64,000 nt of DNA from Actinoalloteichus_B caeruleus (GTDB lineage: Bacteria; Actinomycetota; Actinomycetes; Mycobacteriales; Pseudonocardiaceae): the NCBI RefSeq assembly GCF_000718005.1, contig NZ_JODV01000006.1. One strand, written 5' to 3'. Below are positions 26,280-35,914 of this stretch, one piece after another. Position 1 is the first letter of the stretch, and every line of letters starts with the position of its first letter. Both the position numbers and the translations under genes were made by a program. The notes beneath the pieces are model-generated. The model saw only the letters and a list, made by a program, of their open reading frames with translations, did no database searches and was not told the origin of the DNA.

Positions 26280-26813
26280 ATGCCACTCACCGTGACGCAG
26301 GGGCCACCCGCCGCCGTCTCCGGTCCGCCGGGCGATCGGAGCGGCTGGCTGCCGCCGCGCCAGGCGGGGCTGTTCCATCCTGGCTCCGTGTTGTGCGCGA
26401 ACCTGGGACCGCTGCGGGTGTGGGCCTGGCTGCTGGTGCCCCCGACGTTCCTGTGCACCGTGCTCGGGCTGGGTGGCCTGGGCCTGGTGCTGCCCGTCGC
26501 CGGGGATGCCGTTCACCCGGACTGGTCGGTCCTCTTCGGCGCGGCGGCCGGGTTGAACGCGGTGTTCGCCGGTTCGGTCGCGTGGACCCGCCCGTGGTCA
26601 CCACGGTGGTTGAGCTGGCCCTACGGCCTGGTCCTGATCACCTGCGCGTTGACCGTGGGCGACCTGCCGGTTCCCACGTCGGCGGCGCTGGGGTGCGCCG
26701 CCGCGGCCGTGGTGTCCTGGGTGCTGCTGCTCGCCGGCCGGCGCCCCTGCCCGACCGATGGCGGCGAGGCGGACCGTTGTTCGCGGCCCGAGGTGGTGAG
26801 CGGCGCCGGGTGA
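26280..26813 (+). CDS. Putative four-helix membrane protein, unknown function
   Basis: A 177-residue product with about 45 polar N-terminal residues and four hydrophobic segments: VWAWLLVPPTFLCTVLGLGG, LFGAAAGLNAVFAGSVAW, YGLVLITCALTVGDLP and LGCAAAAVVSWVLLLAG. The regular spacing of the segments and the charged C-terminal tail argue for a real gene rather than a GC-driven shadow. It opposes rho and ends at a shared hairpin. No ribosome site is clear at the ATG, so the start is tentative. I recognise no family. Confidence 0.55.
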   Translation: MPLTVTQGPPAAVSGPPGDRSGWLPPRQAGLFHPGSVLCANLGPLRVWAWLLVPPTFLCTVLGLGGLGLVLPVAGDAVHPDWSVLFGAAAGLNAVFAGSVAWTRPWSPRWLSWPYGLVLITCALTVGDLPVPTSAALGCAAAAVVSWVLLLAGRRPCPTDGGEADRCSRPEVVSGAG

Positions 26814-26855
26814 CCGGAGGCCCTGCCGCCGTGCGACGACGGCAACGCCTCCGGT
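26813..26855. terminator. Bidirectional terminator between the membrane protein gene and rho
   Basis: Outer stem ACCGGAGGC / GCCTCCGGT (9 bp, perfect) with an inner GCCGT / ACGGC stem, spanning the 48 bp between two convergent genes. Confidence 0.75.
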
Positions 26856-26861
26856 GCGTCC

Positions 26862-28778
26862 TCAGTCCCCGTTCCCGCCAGGCGTGTTCTTCGCCACCTG
26901 CATCAGGAACTCGATGTTCGTCCGGGTCTTCCGCAGCCGCTCGAGCAGCAGGTCGAGCGCCTGCTGGTCATCCAGCGCGGAGAGAACACGCCGCAGCTTG
27001 TGCGTGACGGCGAGCTCGTCCGGGGAGAGCAGGAGCTCCTCCTTGCGGGTGCTCGAGGCGTCGACGTCGACCGCCGGGAACGTCCGCTTGTCCGCGATCT
27101 TGCGGTCGAGCTTCAGCTCCGCGTTGCCGGTGCCCTTGAACTCCTCGAAGATCACCGTGTCGCCAGCGGATCCCGTCTCGACCAGCGCCGTCGCGAAGAT
27201 GGTCAGTGAACCACCGTTCTCGATGTTGCGGGCCGCGCCCAGGAACCGCTTCGGCGGGTACAGCGCCGTCGAGTCCACACCACCGGAGAGGATCCGACCC
27301 GAGGCCGGCGCCGCCAGGTTGTAGGCCCGGCCGAGCCGGGTGATGGAGTCGAGGAGCACGACCACGTCGTAACCCAGCTCCACCAGCCGCTTCGCCCGCT
27401 CGATGGCGAGCTCCGACACCGTCGTGTGGTCGGACGGCGGCCGGTCGAAGGTCGAGGCGATGACCTCGCCCTTCACCGAGCGCTGCATGTCGGTGACTTC
27501 CTCGGGCCGCTCGTCGACCAGCACGACCATCAGGTAGCACTCGGGGTTGTTGGTCGTGATGGCGTTGGCGATGGCCTGGAGCACCATCGTCTTGCCGGCC
27601 TTGGGCGGCGAGACGATCAGGGCCCGCTGGCCCTTGCCCACCGGCATGACCAGGTCGATGACCCGGCCGGTCAGGGCGTGCGACTCGGTCTCCAACCGCA
27701 GCCGCTCGTTCGGGTACAGCGGAGTCATCTTGGTGAACTCCGGGCGTCCCCGAGCGGCGTCCGGCGCGAGGCCGTTGATGGAGTCGACCCGCACCATCGG
27801 GTTGAACTTCTGGCGCTGCTGCTCGCCCTCACGCGGCTGGCGGACCACACCGGTGATCGCGTCGCCCCGCCGGAGCCCGTACTTGCGGACCAACGACAGG
27901 GACACGTAGACGTCGTTCGGGCCGGCGAGGTACCCCGAAGTGCGGACGAACGCGTAGTTCTCCAGCACGTCCAGGATGCCGGCCACGGGCAGGAGGACGT
28001 CGTCCTCCCGCACCTCCGGCTCGTTCCCGCCACCCTCGGCGCGGCCACGGCCCCGGCGACGATCCCGGAACCTGCGTCCCCGCCGCCGGCCGCCGCCGTC
28101 CTCGTCGTCATCGTCCCGACCGTCGTTCTGGCGGTCGTTGCGCGACGCGCGGTCCTGGCGCTCGCCGCGGTCCTGGCGCTCGCCACGGTCCTGGCGCTCA
28201 CCACGGTCCTGACGCTCACCACGGTCCTGACGCTCACCACGGTCCTGGCGCTCGCCGCCACGGTCATCGCCGCCGCCACCGTCGGTGGCGCTGGCGGCCC
28301 GGCTCGAGGTGCGGCGACGACGGCCGCGACGGCCACCGTCCTCCTCACCCTCACCGGACGACGCGCTCTCGGACGCACTGGCGCCCCTGGAGCGGCGGCT
28401 GGGAGCCGGCTGCGCCGGCGCGTCCGCGGAGGTCTGCTCGGTCTTGCCCTGGTCCCCGGACCCGAACGGCAGCTGCGCAGCGGTGTCGGTCTTGGCGGAA
28501 CCACCGCCCTGCCGCTCCTTGATCGCGGCGATGAGATCACCCTTACGCATTCCAGTGGTGCTGGTGATGCCGAGTTCCCCGGCGAGCTGGCGAAGCTCCG
28601 CCATCACCATGCCGGACAGCCCTCCGCGCCGACGGGGAGCGGCTCCGTTGTCCGCCTGGTGCGGTACCTCCCCCTTCGCCGCAGAGCCCTTGCGTGACTT
28701 GGGCTTATCCGCTTCTGGCTGGTCAGCAGCCGAGGCCGCCGTGCCCGCCTCGCCGCTCAACAGTTCGGTGTTGCTCAC
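26862..28778 (-). CDS. rho: Transcription termination factor Rho with long Arg-rich insertion
   Basis: Hexameric RNA helicase that terminates transcription. The 638-residue product is far longer than E. coli Rho (419). A Rho_N/SAP-like segment (MAELRQLAGELGITSTTGMR near residues 50-85) is followed by an insertion of about 160 residues rich in Arg, Asp, Gly and Gln, then the cold-shock RNA-binding domain (near 255-330) and the ATPase with P-loop SPPKAGKTMVLQ near residue 400. The insertion includes a six-fold GERQDR repeat. Actinobacterial Rho proteins normally carry such a basic extension, which binds RNA. The GTG at 28776-28778 has AGGAAGGA upstream. Confidence 0.95.
   Translation of the reverse strand: MSNTELLSGEAGTAASAADQPEADKPKSRKGSAAKGEVPHQADNGAAPRRRGGLSGMVMAELRQLAGELGITSTTGMRKGDLIAAIKERQGGGSAKTDTAAQLPFGSGDQGKTEQTSADAPAQPAPSRRSRGASASESASSGEGEEDGGRRGRRRRTSSRAASATDGGGGDDRGGERQDRGERQDRGERQDRGERQDRGERQDRGERQDRASRNDRQNDGRDDDDEDGGGRRRGRRFRDRRRGRGRAEGGGNEPEVREDDVLLPVAGILDVLENYAFVRTSGYLAGPNDVYVSLSLVRKYGLRRGDAITGVVRQPREGEQQRQKFNPMVRVDSINGLAPDAARGRPEFTKMTPLYPNERLRLETESHALTGRVIDLVMPVGKGQRALIVSPPKAGKTMVLQAIANAITTNNPECYLMVVLVDERPEEVTDMQRSVKGEVIASTFDRPPSDHTTVSELAIERAKRLVELGYDVVVLLDSITRLGRAYNLAAPASGRILSGGVDSTALYPPKRFLGAARNIENGGSLTIFATALVETGSAGDTVIFEEFKGTGNAELKLDRKIADKRTFPAVDVDASSTRKEELLLSPDELAVTHKLRRVLSALDDQQALDLLLERLRKTRTNIEFLMQVAKNTPGGNGD
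28151..28258. repeat. 18-bp tandem repeat inside rho (six units)
   Basis: Six consecutive 18-bp units of the form GGTCCTGGCGCTCGCCAC with few substitutions, starting at 28151, 28169, 28187, 28205, 28223 and 28241. They encode repeated RGERQD hexapeptides in the basic insertion of Rho. Repeat length is a multiple of three, so copy-number changes would stay in frame. Confidence 0.9.
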
Positions 28779-29423
28779 AAATGTCCTTCCTGACCGGTCC
28801 GCGCCTCCTACGCGGACCAGCGGACCTGCCACGCTGCGGGACGCAGTGCGGCACTGCGGGCTCGGGGGCAGAACTGGCGGTCACGACGTTCTGCCCGCAC
28901 GCACCCTAACCTGCCCGCTTATGGCGATTCTCGACGCTGCCACACCTGACGACACTCACGAAGAACCACCCGTACGGACTCCTCGGCCACCCCAGGCTGT
29001 CCGGGTACTCTCCACCGCTGGTCCCCGCTGGATAGCGTGAACCAACCTCATAGCGAGAGAATGCCTCCCGAGTTGACTACCCGGGACGGTACCGGCGCCC
29101 GTGCGCGCGGTGACTGATCGCCTTCGAGGGTAGACCGCTCGTCAACAGCTCGCAACAACCCGCGTCACCTGCGTGTCTCCCGGCGGCCGAACCAACGGCC
29201 AAGATCACCACCGATGGAGGGTGTTGTGCCGTCGATCGGGTATGGCTGACGGAGAAGGCGACCAGGTAGCGGGGGTACTGGCGAAAGGCTGGAGGTCCAG
29301 CGGTTCTGGCCAGCGCGGTGCTTCGCCGCGGCCATCCCCCTCCGATGACTCCATGTTACCGGCTGCCCGGGAGTCCCCTCCGACCGGGGACCCCGAACAG
29401 CCCAGGCACGCCCGCGGCGCCGG
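28779..29423. other. Intergenic region and probable 5' leader upstream of rho
   Basis: 645 bp between thrB and rho, which point the same way. Long untranslated leaders are common before actinobacterial rho. Part of the sequence (about 28990-29200) is less GC-rich and contains TTGAC-like hexamers on both strands, but no confident -35/-10 pair. No gene with a believable codon pattern was found. Confidence 0.5.
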
Positions 29424-30335
29424 TCACGGATCGGCCGGCTCCTCACGGACCGTCACCCCTCGGGTGTCCACGGCCAACGGGCACACCTCGAACCCGCTCG
29501 TGTCGAATCCCGCCCAGGACGGCGCGCCGACGGGGAAGGCGACCACGGTGGGGCCCGCCCCGGAGATGGCCGCCGGGACACCGGCGGCCCGCAGCTCCTC
29601 CACCAGCGCCAACGACCGGGGCCAGGCGGGTCGCCGGTACTCCTGGTGCAGCCGGTCCCCGGTCGCGTCCAGCAGCAGGTCGGGCCGCGAGGTCAGCGCC
29701 GCGACGGCGAGGGCGGCCCGGCTGGCCGCGAACGCCGCGTCCTCGTGGGGGACCCGCTCCGGCAGCAGACCCCGCGTGGTGTGGGTGGCCGACTCCACCT
29801 CGGGCACCAGCAGCACCGGCGCGAGCGCGCGGTGCGGTTCGAGCCGGAGCGCGCGGAACGTCGGGGACGCACCGGCCGACGACCAGGCCACGACCACCCC
29901 GCCGACCATGCTCGCCGCCACGTTGTCGGCGTGTCCCTCGAACCGGGCGGCGAGGTCGAGCGCCGACTCGTCCGGCTCCCGCCCGGCCAACGCGTAACCG
30001 GCGGCGATCCCGGACACGATCGTCGCGGCGGAGGAGCCCAGACCCCGGGCGTGCGGGATGCGGTTGACGCACCGCAGCTCCACCCCGGGCAGCTCCACGC
30101 CGAGCGCGTCGGTGGCGGCCCGCAACGCCCGCAACAGCAGGTGGCTGGCGTCCCGGGGCACCGCGTCGGCTCCCTCGCCCGAGACCTCCACCCGGACGCC
30201 CCGGTCCACCACCCGGAGCCACACCTCGTCGTACAGCGCCAGGGCCAGCCCGAGGGTGTCGAACCCCGACCCCAGGTTCGCCGTCGACGCGGGAACCCGC
30301 ACCGACAGCTCCCGGCCGATCACGGTCGCCTCCAC
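29424..30335 (-). CDS. thrB: Homoserine kinase
   Basis: GHMP-family kinase that phosphorylates homoserine for threonine synthesis. The 303-residue product has VRVPASTANLGSGFDTLGLAL near residue 13, the ATP-binding HARGLGSSAATIVSG near 91 and a C-terminal GHMP motif (AISGAGPTVVAF near 255). The GTG start lies 28 bp after thrC, without a clear ribosome site, which suggests coupling. It is the last gene of the lysA-hom-thrC-thrB unit. Confidence 0.93.
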   Translation of the reverse strand: MEATVIGRELSVRVPASTANLGSGFDTLGLALALYDEVWLRVVDRGVRVEVSGEGADAVPRDASHLLLRALRAATDALGVELPGVELRCVNRIPHARGLGSSAATIVSGIAAGYALAGREPDESALDLAARFEGHADNVAASMVGGVVVAWSSAGASPTFRALRLEPHRALAPVLLVPEVESATHTTRGLLPERVPHEDAAFAASRAALAVAALTSRPDLLLDATGDRLHQEYRRPAWPRSLALVEELRAAGVPAAISGAGPTVVAFPVGAPSWAGFDTSGFEVCPLAVDTRGVTVREEPADP

Positions 30336-30363
30336 CCGGGGAACGCCGCTCGTCTCCGGAGGC

Positions 30364-31506
30364 TCACCGGAGCTCCAGGGCGGCGGCGACGGCGTTCGCG
30401 TCGACGGGCAGCGGCTCCACGTCCACCGCGCCCTCCAGTGCGGTGCCCGGGTCCTTCAGACCGTGCCCGGTGACGGTGCACACCACCACGGACCCGGGGT
30501 CCAACCGCCCCTCCTCCGAGGACAGCAGCAGACCGGCCACGCTGGCCGCGGAGGCGGGCTCGACGAAGACACCCTCCCGGGCGGCCAGCAGCCGGTAGGC
30601 GCTCAGGATCCGCTCGTCGGTCACCGCGTCGAACCGACCACCGGACTCCGCCCTGGCGCGCTCGGCTCCCTGCCAGGACGCGGGGCTGCCCACCCGGATC
30701 GCGGTGGCGATCGTCTCCGGGTTGGCGACCGGCTGGCCGTGCACCATCGGAGCCGCCCCAGCCGCCTGGAAACCGAACATCCTGGGCGTACCCCGCACCA
30801 GGCCGTCGTCCGCGTACTCCTGGTAGCCCTTCCAGTAGGCGGTGATGTTCCCGGCGTTGCCCACCGGCAGGCAGTGGATGTCGGGGGCGCGGCCGAGGAC
30901 GTCGCAGATCTCGAAGGCCGCGGTCTTCTGCCCCTCGATCCGCACCGGGTTGACCGAGTTGACCAGGGTCACCGGGTGCTCCGCCTCGGTCTTGCGGGCC
31001 AGTTCCAGGCAGTCGTCGAAGTTGCCGGCCACCTGGAGGATGCGGGCCCCGTGGGCCACTGCCTGGGCCATCTTGCCCAGGGCGATCTTCCCGCTGGGCA
31101 CCAGCACCGCGCAGGTCAGGCCGGCCCTGGCCGCGTAGGCGGCGGCGGAGGCCGAGGTGTTGCCGGTGGACGCGCAGATCACGGCCTTGCTGCCGGAGGC
31201 CAGCGCGTGCGTGATCGCCACCGTCATACCCCGGTCCTTGAAGGACCCGGTGGGGTTGACACCCTCCACCTTGAGGTAGACGGAGGTACCGGTCAGCTCG
31301 CTCAGGTGGGGGGCCGGGAGCAATGGGGTGCCGCCCTCGTGGAGGGTGACGATCCCGGCGCCGGCGGGTACCGCCACCCGAGCGGGGTAGGCGGCGATGA
31401 CACCGGGCCACCCCGCCGCCGGACCGCCGGTGCCGGCCACCGCCGAGGGGCCGGCCCCGCCGGACACCGCCGGTGGGATGGGGGACAACGCGGTCTGTTC
31501 GGTCAC
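30364..31506 (-). CDS. thrC: Threonine synthase
   Basis: PLP enzyme that converts O-phosphohomoserine to threonine. The 380-residue product has the PLP lysine in NPTGSFKDRGMTVA near residue 91, the phosphate-cradle ASTGNTSASAAAYAARAG near 111 and the glycine loop PVGNAGNITAYWKGY near 215. About 30 poorly conserved residues rich in Gly, Ala and Pro precede the domain. Its start overlaps the hom stop by 4 nt. Confidence 0.95.
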   Translation of the reverse strand: MTEQTALSPIPPAVSGGAGPSAVAGTGGPAAGWPGVIAAYPARVAVPAGAGIVTLHEGGTPLLPAPHLSELTGTSVYLKVEGVNPTGSFKDRGMTVAITHALASGSKAVICASTGNTSASAAAYAARAGLTCAVLVPSGKIALGKMAQAVAHGARILQVAGNFDDCLELARKTEAEHPVTLVNSVNPVRIEGQKTAAFEICDVLGRAPDIHCLPVGNAGNITAYWKGYQEYADDGLVRGTPRMFGFQAAGAAPMVHGQPVANPETIATAIRVGSPASWQGAERARAESGGRFDAVTDERILSAYRLLAAREGVFVEPASAASVAGLLLSSEEGRLDPGSVVVCTVTGHGLKDPGTALEGAVDVEPLPVDANAVAAALELR

Positions 31507-32816
31507 GGCTCCTCGCCCTCCACGCGCATCACGCTCACCACTTCCCGCACGGCGGAGAGGGCCGCGATCTTCTCGACGGTGCCCCGCAACGCGTCCTCGG
31601 AGGCGAGGTGCGTGGCGATGACCAGGCTCGCCTCGTCGCGGTGGCCCCGCTGGGTCACGGTCGCGATGCTCACGTCGTTCTCCGCGAACACGGCGGCGAC
31701 CTGCGCCAACACTCCCGTGCGGTCCGCGACGTCCAGGCTGATGTGGTAACGGGTCGCCACCTGCCCCATCGGGCGCACTGGCAGCTCGGCGTAGGCGGAC
31801 TCCCGGGGGCTGCGCCCGCCGGCGACCCGGTTGCGGGCCACCGCGACGAGGTCCCCGAGGACGGCGCTCGCCGTCTGCGGGCCACCCGCGCCCTGCCCGT
31901 AGAACATCAGCTGCCCGGCTGCCTCCGCCTCCACGAACACGGCGTTGAACGCCCCGCCCACCGTCGCCAGCGGGTGGCCGCGCGGGATCATCGCCGGGTG
32001 CACCCGGACCGAGACGGACTCGCCGCCGTCCTCGTCCACCACCCGGTCGCAGATGGCCAGGAGCTTCACGACACGCCCCATGCCCCTGGCCGCCGTGATG
32101 TCGGCGGCGGTCACGCGCGAGATGCCCTCCCGGTGCACGGCCTCCGCCGGGACCCGGGTGTGGAAGGCCAGCGAGGCCAGGATCGCAGCCTTGGCGGCGG
32201 CGTCGAAACCGTCCACGTCCGCCGTCGGGTCGGCCTCGGCGTACCCGAGCCGCCCCGCTTCCTCCAGGGTCTCGCCGTAGGCGGCCCCGGTGGCGTCCAT
32301 CGCCGACAGGACGTAGTTGGTCGTGCCGTTGACGATCCCCATCACCCGGTTGACCCGGTCACCGGCCAGGGACTCCCGCAGGGGCCGCAGCAGGGGGATC
32401 GCGCCGGCCACCGACGCCTCGAAGTAGAGGTCGGCGCCCGACGCGTCGGCCGCCTCGTACAGCTCGGGGCCGTGCTCGGCGAGCAGGGCCTTGTTGGCGG
32501 TCACCACCGACTTGCCGGCGCGCAGGGCCGCCAGCAGCAGGCTCCTGGCCGGCTCGATCCCGCCGATGACCTCCACCACGACGTCGACGTCGGAGGCCAC
32601 GAGCGCCTCGGCGTCCGTGGTCAGCAGTTCCTCCGGCACCTCACGGTGGCGGTGCGGCCGCCGCACCGCGATGCCGGTCAGCTCCACGGGAGCCCCAACC
32701 CGCGCGGTCAGGTCGGCGGACTGCTCCCGGATCAGGCGTTCGACCTGCGTGCCGACCGTGCCGCAGCCGAGCATCGCGACCCTGACCGGTGGGGTCGAAC
32801 CGGTAGCCGATGTCAT
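31503..32816 (-). CDS. hom: Homoserine dehydrogenase
   Basis: NAD(P)-dependent reduction of aspartate semialdehyde to homoserine, the branch point to threonine and methionine. The 437-residue product has a nucleotide-binding motif (MLGCGTVGTQV near residue 15), the catalytic VVTANKALLAEHG near 103 and NGTTNYVLSAM near 165. A C-terminal ACT domain (about 355-437) mediates feedback inhibition by threonine in related enzymes. It overlaps lysA and thrC by 4 nt at either end, so the three are translationally coupled. Confidence 0.96.
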   Translation of the reverse strand: MTSATGSTPPVRVAMLGCGTVGTQVERLIREQSADLTARVGAPVELTGIAVRRPHRHREVPEELLTTDAEALVASDVDVVVEVIGGIEPARSLLLAALRAGKSVVTANKALLAEHGPELYEAADASGADLYFEASVAGAIPLLRPLRESLAGDRVNRVMGIVNGTTNYVLSAMDATGAAYGETLEEAGRLGYAEADPTADVDGFDAAAKAAILASLAFHTRVPAEAVHREGISRVTAADITAARGMGRVVKLLAICDRVVDEDGGESVSVRVHPAMIPRGHPLATVGGAFNAVFVEAEAAGQLMFYGQGAGGPQTASAVLGDLVAVARNRVAGGRSPRESAYAELPVRPMGQVATRYHISLDVADRTGVLAQVAAVFAENDVSIATVTQRGHRDEASLVIATHLASEDALRGTVEKIAALSAVREVVSVMRVEGEEP

Positions 32817-34243
32817 GACACCTCCAGGCGCAACAGGTCGTCCATGGTCTCCCGGCGCAGCAGCAACCGCGCCTGGCCGTCCCGGACCGCGACGACGGCG
32901 GGTCGGGGCAACCGGTTGTAGTCGCTCGCCATCGCGTAGCAGTAGGCGCCGGTCGCGGCGACCGCGACCAGGTCACCCGGTCGCAGGTCGGCGGGGAGCC
33001 AGCAGTCCCGCACGACGATGTCACCGGACTCGCAGTGCTTGCCGACGACCCGGCTGAGCACCGGCGGTTCCTCGGCCCGGCGGGAGACCAGGCGGCAGTC
33101 GTACACCGCGTCGTAGAGGGCGGTGCGGATGTTGTCGCTCATGCCGCCGTCGACGCTGACGTAGCGCCGGCTGGCCCCGTCCTGGACGACGACGTCCTTG
33201 GTGGTGCCCACCTCGTAGAGCGTCACCATCACCGGCCCGACGATCGAACGTCCCGGTTCCACGGCCAGCAGGGGCGTGTCCAGCCCGGCGAAGCCGCACT
33301 CCCGGCGGACGATCTCCCAGAGGGTGGCGGCGATCTCGCCGACCTCGGGGACCCGGTCCTGCTCCGTGTAGGCGATGCCGAGCCCGCCGCCGAGGTCGAG
33401 GGTGTCCAGGTCCGCCATCGTCTGGGCACCGTGCTCGTCGTGGAGGTCGGAGAGCAGGCCGACGATCCGCTTGGCGGCGAGTTCGAAACCGGCGAGGTCG
33501 AAGATCTGCGAACCGATGTGGCTGTGCAGGCCCACGAGCCGGAGCCCCCCCGCCCCGAGCACGCGCCTGGCCGCCTCGGCCGCGGCTCCCCCCGCCAGCG
33601 AGAACCCGAACTTCTGGTCCTCGTGGGCGGTCGCGATGAACTCGTGGGTGTGGGCCTCGACTCCCACCGTGACCCGGATCATGACGTCCTGGCGGCCACC
33701 GGCCGGTGGGTTCTCGGCGGTGAGGCGGTCCAGGCGGTCGATCTCCTCGAAGGAGTCCACCACGATCACGCCGACGCCGGCCTCCAGGGCGGCGGCGAGC
33801 TCCGGGACCGACTTGTTGTTGCCGTGGAAGGCGATCCGCTCCGGGGGGAAGTCCGCTCGTAGCGCGACGGCGAGCTCCCCGCCGCTGCACACGTCGAGGC
33901 TGAGCCCTTCCTGGGCGACCCACCGGGCGGCCTCCGTGCACAGGAACGCCTTGGAGGCGTAGTGGACACGGGCCCGTTCGCCGAAGGCGCGCTGGTACTC
34001 GCGGCACCGGGAGCGGAAGTCGTCCTCGTCGAGGACGAACAGCGGGGTGTCGAAGTCCCTGGCCAGCTCGCGGACGTCGACGCCACCGATCCGCACCGCG
34101 CCGTCGGCGTGGCGGGACGTGTTCGCCGGCCACACCGTGGGCGGCAACGCGTCGAGCTCGGCGGAGGACGCCGGCCGGGGGCCGGCGGTGTTGACCGGGA
34201 GCAGGACCTCCGCGTGGCGGGGACCGGCGGGATGGGCGCGCAT
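32813..34243 (-). CDS. lysA: Diaminopimelate decarboxylase
   Basis: PLP enzyme that makes L-lysine from meso-diaminopimelate. The 476-residue product has the PLP lysine in HYASKAFLC near residue 92, the Gly-rich LDLGGGLGIAY near 275 and the substrate-binding CESGD near 403. The ATG at 34241-34243 (MRAHPAGPRH) lies 2 bp after the argS stop; a much longer upstream frame is a shadow of argS. It overlaps hom by 4 nt. Confidence 0.95.
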   Translation of the reverse strand: MRAHPAGPRHAEVLLPVNTAGPRPASSAELDALPPTVWPANTSRHADGAVRIGGVDVRELARDFDTPLFVLDEDDFRSRCREYQRAFGERARVHYASKAFLCTEAARWVAQEGLSLDVCSGGELAVALRADFPPERIAFHGNNKSVPELAAALEAGVGVIVVDSFEEIDRLDRLTAENPPAGGRQDVMIRVTVGVEAHTHEFIATAHEDQKFGFSLAGGAAAEAARRVLGAGGLRLVGLHSHIGSQIFDLAGFELAAKRIVGLLSDLHDEHGAQTMADLDTLDLGGGLGIAYTEQDRVPEVGEIAATLWEIVRRECGFAGLDTPLLAVEPGRSIVGPVMVTLYEVGTTKDVVVQDGASRRYVSVDGGMSDNIRTALYDAVYDCRLVSRRAEEPPVLSRVVGKHCESGDIVVRDCWLPADLRPGDLVAVAATGAYCYAMASDYNRLPRPAVVAVRDGQARLLLRRETMDDLLRLEVS

Positions 34244-34245
34244 GA

Positions 34246-35907
34246 TCACATCCGTTCGGGTGCGCTGACGCCGAGCAGGGCGAGGCCGTTGGCCAGCACC
34301 TGCCGCGTGGCGGCGCAGAGCTGGAGGCGGGCCGAGGTCAACTCGGTCGGCTTCTCGTCGCCCATCGGCAGGACCCGGCAGGCGTCGTAGAACTTGTGGT
34401 AGGCGCTGGAGAGCTCCTCCAGGTACCTGGCGATCCGGTGCGGCTCCCGCAGCCGGGTGGCCATCTCCACCTTCTCCGGGAAGGCGGCGAGCTCCCGCAG
34501 GAGGTCGCCCTCCCGCTCGTGGGAGAGCAGGCCGTAGTCGGTCCGCTCCGGGTCGCCGGCGTCCACCCCGAGCTCCAGGGCGTTGCGCTGGATCGAGGCG
34601 AGCCGGGAGTGCGCGTACTGCACGTAGAAGACCGGGTTCTCGTTGCTGCGCGAGCTCCACAGCTCCTGGTCGATGTCCAGCGGGGAGTCCACGGAGGCCC
34701 GGATCAGCGAGTACCGGGCCGCGTCGACCCCGACGGCGTCCACCAGGTCCTCCAGTGTGACCACGGTGCCCGCGCGCTTGCTCATCCGGACGGTCTCCCC
34801 GCCCCGGACGAGGTTGACCATCTGGCCGATCAGGACCTCGACCGTGCCCGGGTCGTCCCCGAACGCGGCGGCGGCGGCCTTCAGCCGGTTGATGTAGCCG
34901 TGGTGGTCGGCTCCGAGCATGTAGACGCAGAGGTCGAAGCCCCGGGACCGCTTGTCCAGGTAGTAGGCCAGGTCACCGGCGATGTAGGCGGGCTGCCCGT
35001 CGCTCTTGATGACCGGCCGGTCCTTGTCGTCGCCGAACTCGGTGGAGCGGAGCCACCAGGCGCCCTCGGAGTGGTAGAGGCTCCCCGCCTCCTTCAGCCG
35101 CTCGACCGCCCGGTCCACCGCTCCCGAGGAGTGCAGGGAGTCCTCGTGGAAGTAGACGTCGAAGTCGGTGCCGAAGTCGTGCAGGCTCCGCTTGATCTGC
35201 TCGAACATCATGCCGACGCCGACACGGCGGAAGGTCTCGGCGACCTCGTCCTCCGGTAGGCCGAGCACGTCGGGCTCCGCCTGGAGCACGCTGGCGGCGA
35301 TCTCGGCGATGTAGTCGCCGCCGTACCCGTCCTCGGGCACCGGCTCGCCCTTGGCGGCGGCCACCAGCGAGCGCACGAAGCGGTCGATCTGGGCGCCCGC
35401 GTCGTTGAAGTAGTACTCGCGGGTGACGTCGGCGCCGCGCGCGGCGAACAGCCGCCCCAGGGTGTCCCCGACCGCGGCCCAGCGGGTGCCGCCCAGGTGG
35501 ATGGGACCGGTGGGGTTGGCGGAGACGAACTCCAGGTTGATCCGGGTGCCCGAGAGCTCGTCGCCCTCGCCGAAGTGTTCGCCCCGGCGCAGCACCTCGC
35601 GGATGACCAGTCCCTGCGCCTCCGGGTCGAGGCGCAGGTTGAGGAAGCCGGGACCGGCGATGTCCACCGACCGCACGCCGTCCTGGTTCGCCAGCGCCTC
35701 GGCGAGCCACCCGGCGAACTCGCGGGGTGCCACGCCGACCTTCTTGGCGACCTGGAGGGCGAGGTTCGTGGCGTAGTCGCCGTGCTCGGGGTTTCTGGGT
35801 CGCTCCACGGTCACGGTGGCTGGCAGCACGGTGGTGTCCAGCCCACGGGTGGTGAGCGCTTCCGCTGCGGTGGAACGGATCAGGTCGCTGAGCACGGCGG
35901 GGTTCAC
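34246..35907 (-). CDS. argS: Arginyl-tRNA synthetase
   Basis: Class I synthetase that charges tRNA-Arg. The 553-residue product has the HIGH-type motif ANPTGPIHLGG near residue 127, the KMSKS-equivalent VRMSKRAGTVV near 345, and the C-terminal DALR anticodon-binding domain (YVQYAHSRLASIQ onward). The GTG at 35905-35907 (VNPAVLSDLIRST) has no ribosome site, but TAGACT lies 7 nt upstream, so the message may be leaderless. It leads the argS-lysA-hom-thrC-thrB unit. Confidence 0.95.
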   Translation of the reverse strand: MNPAVLSDLIRSTAAEALTTRGLDTTVLPATVTVERPRNPEHGDYATNLALQVAKKVGVAPREFAGWLAEALANQDGVRSVDIAGPGFLNLRLDPEAQGLVIREVLRRGEHFGEGDELSGTRINLEFVSANPTGPIHLGGTRWAAVGDTLGRLFAARGADVTREYYFNDAGAQIDRFVRSLVAAAKGEPVPEDGYGGDYIAEIAASVLQAEPDVLGLPEDEVAETFRRVGVGMMFEQIKRSLHDFGTDFDVYFHEDSLHSSGAVDRAVERLKEAGSLYHSEGAWWLRSTEFGDDKDRPVIKSDGQPAYIAGDLAYYLDKRSRGFDLCVYMLGADHHGYINRLKAAAAAFGDDPGTVEVLIGQMVNLVRGGETVRMSKRAGTVVTLEDLVDAVGVDAARYSLIRASVDSPLDIDQELWSSRSNENPVFYVQYAHSRLASIQRNALELGVDAGDPERTDYGLLSHEREGDLLRELAAFPEKVEMATRLREPHRIARYLEELSSAYHKFYDACRVLPMGDEKPTELTSARLQLCAATRQVLANGLALLGVSAPERM

Positions 35908-35914
35908 CCGGGAA

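Noticed and set aside
26968..27540. A 190-codon minus-strand frame inside rho
   Set aside because: It is an alternative frame of the rho coding sequence; the rho frame itself has full-length homology.
28151..28258. Possible CRISPR-like repeats
   Set aside because: Units are directly adjacent without spacers and lie in frame inside rho, so they are a coding minisatellite.
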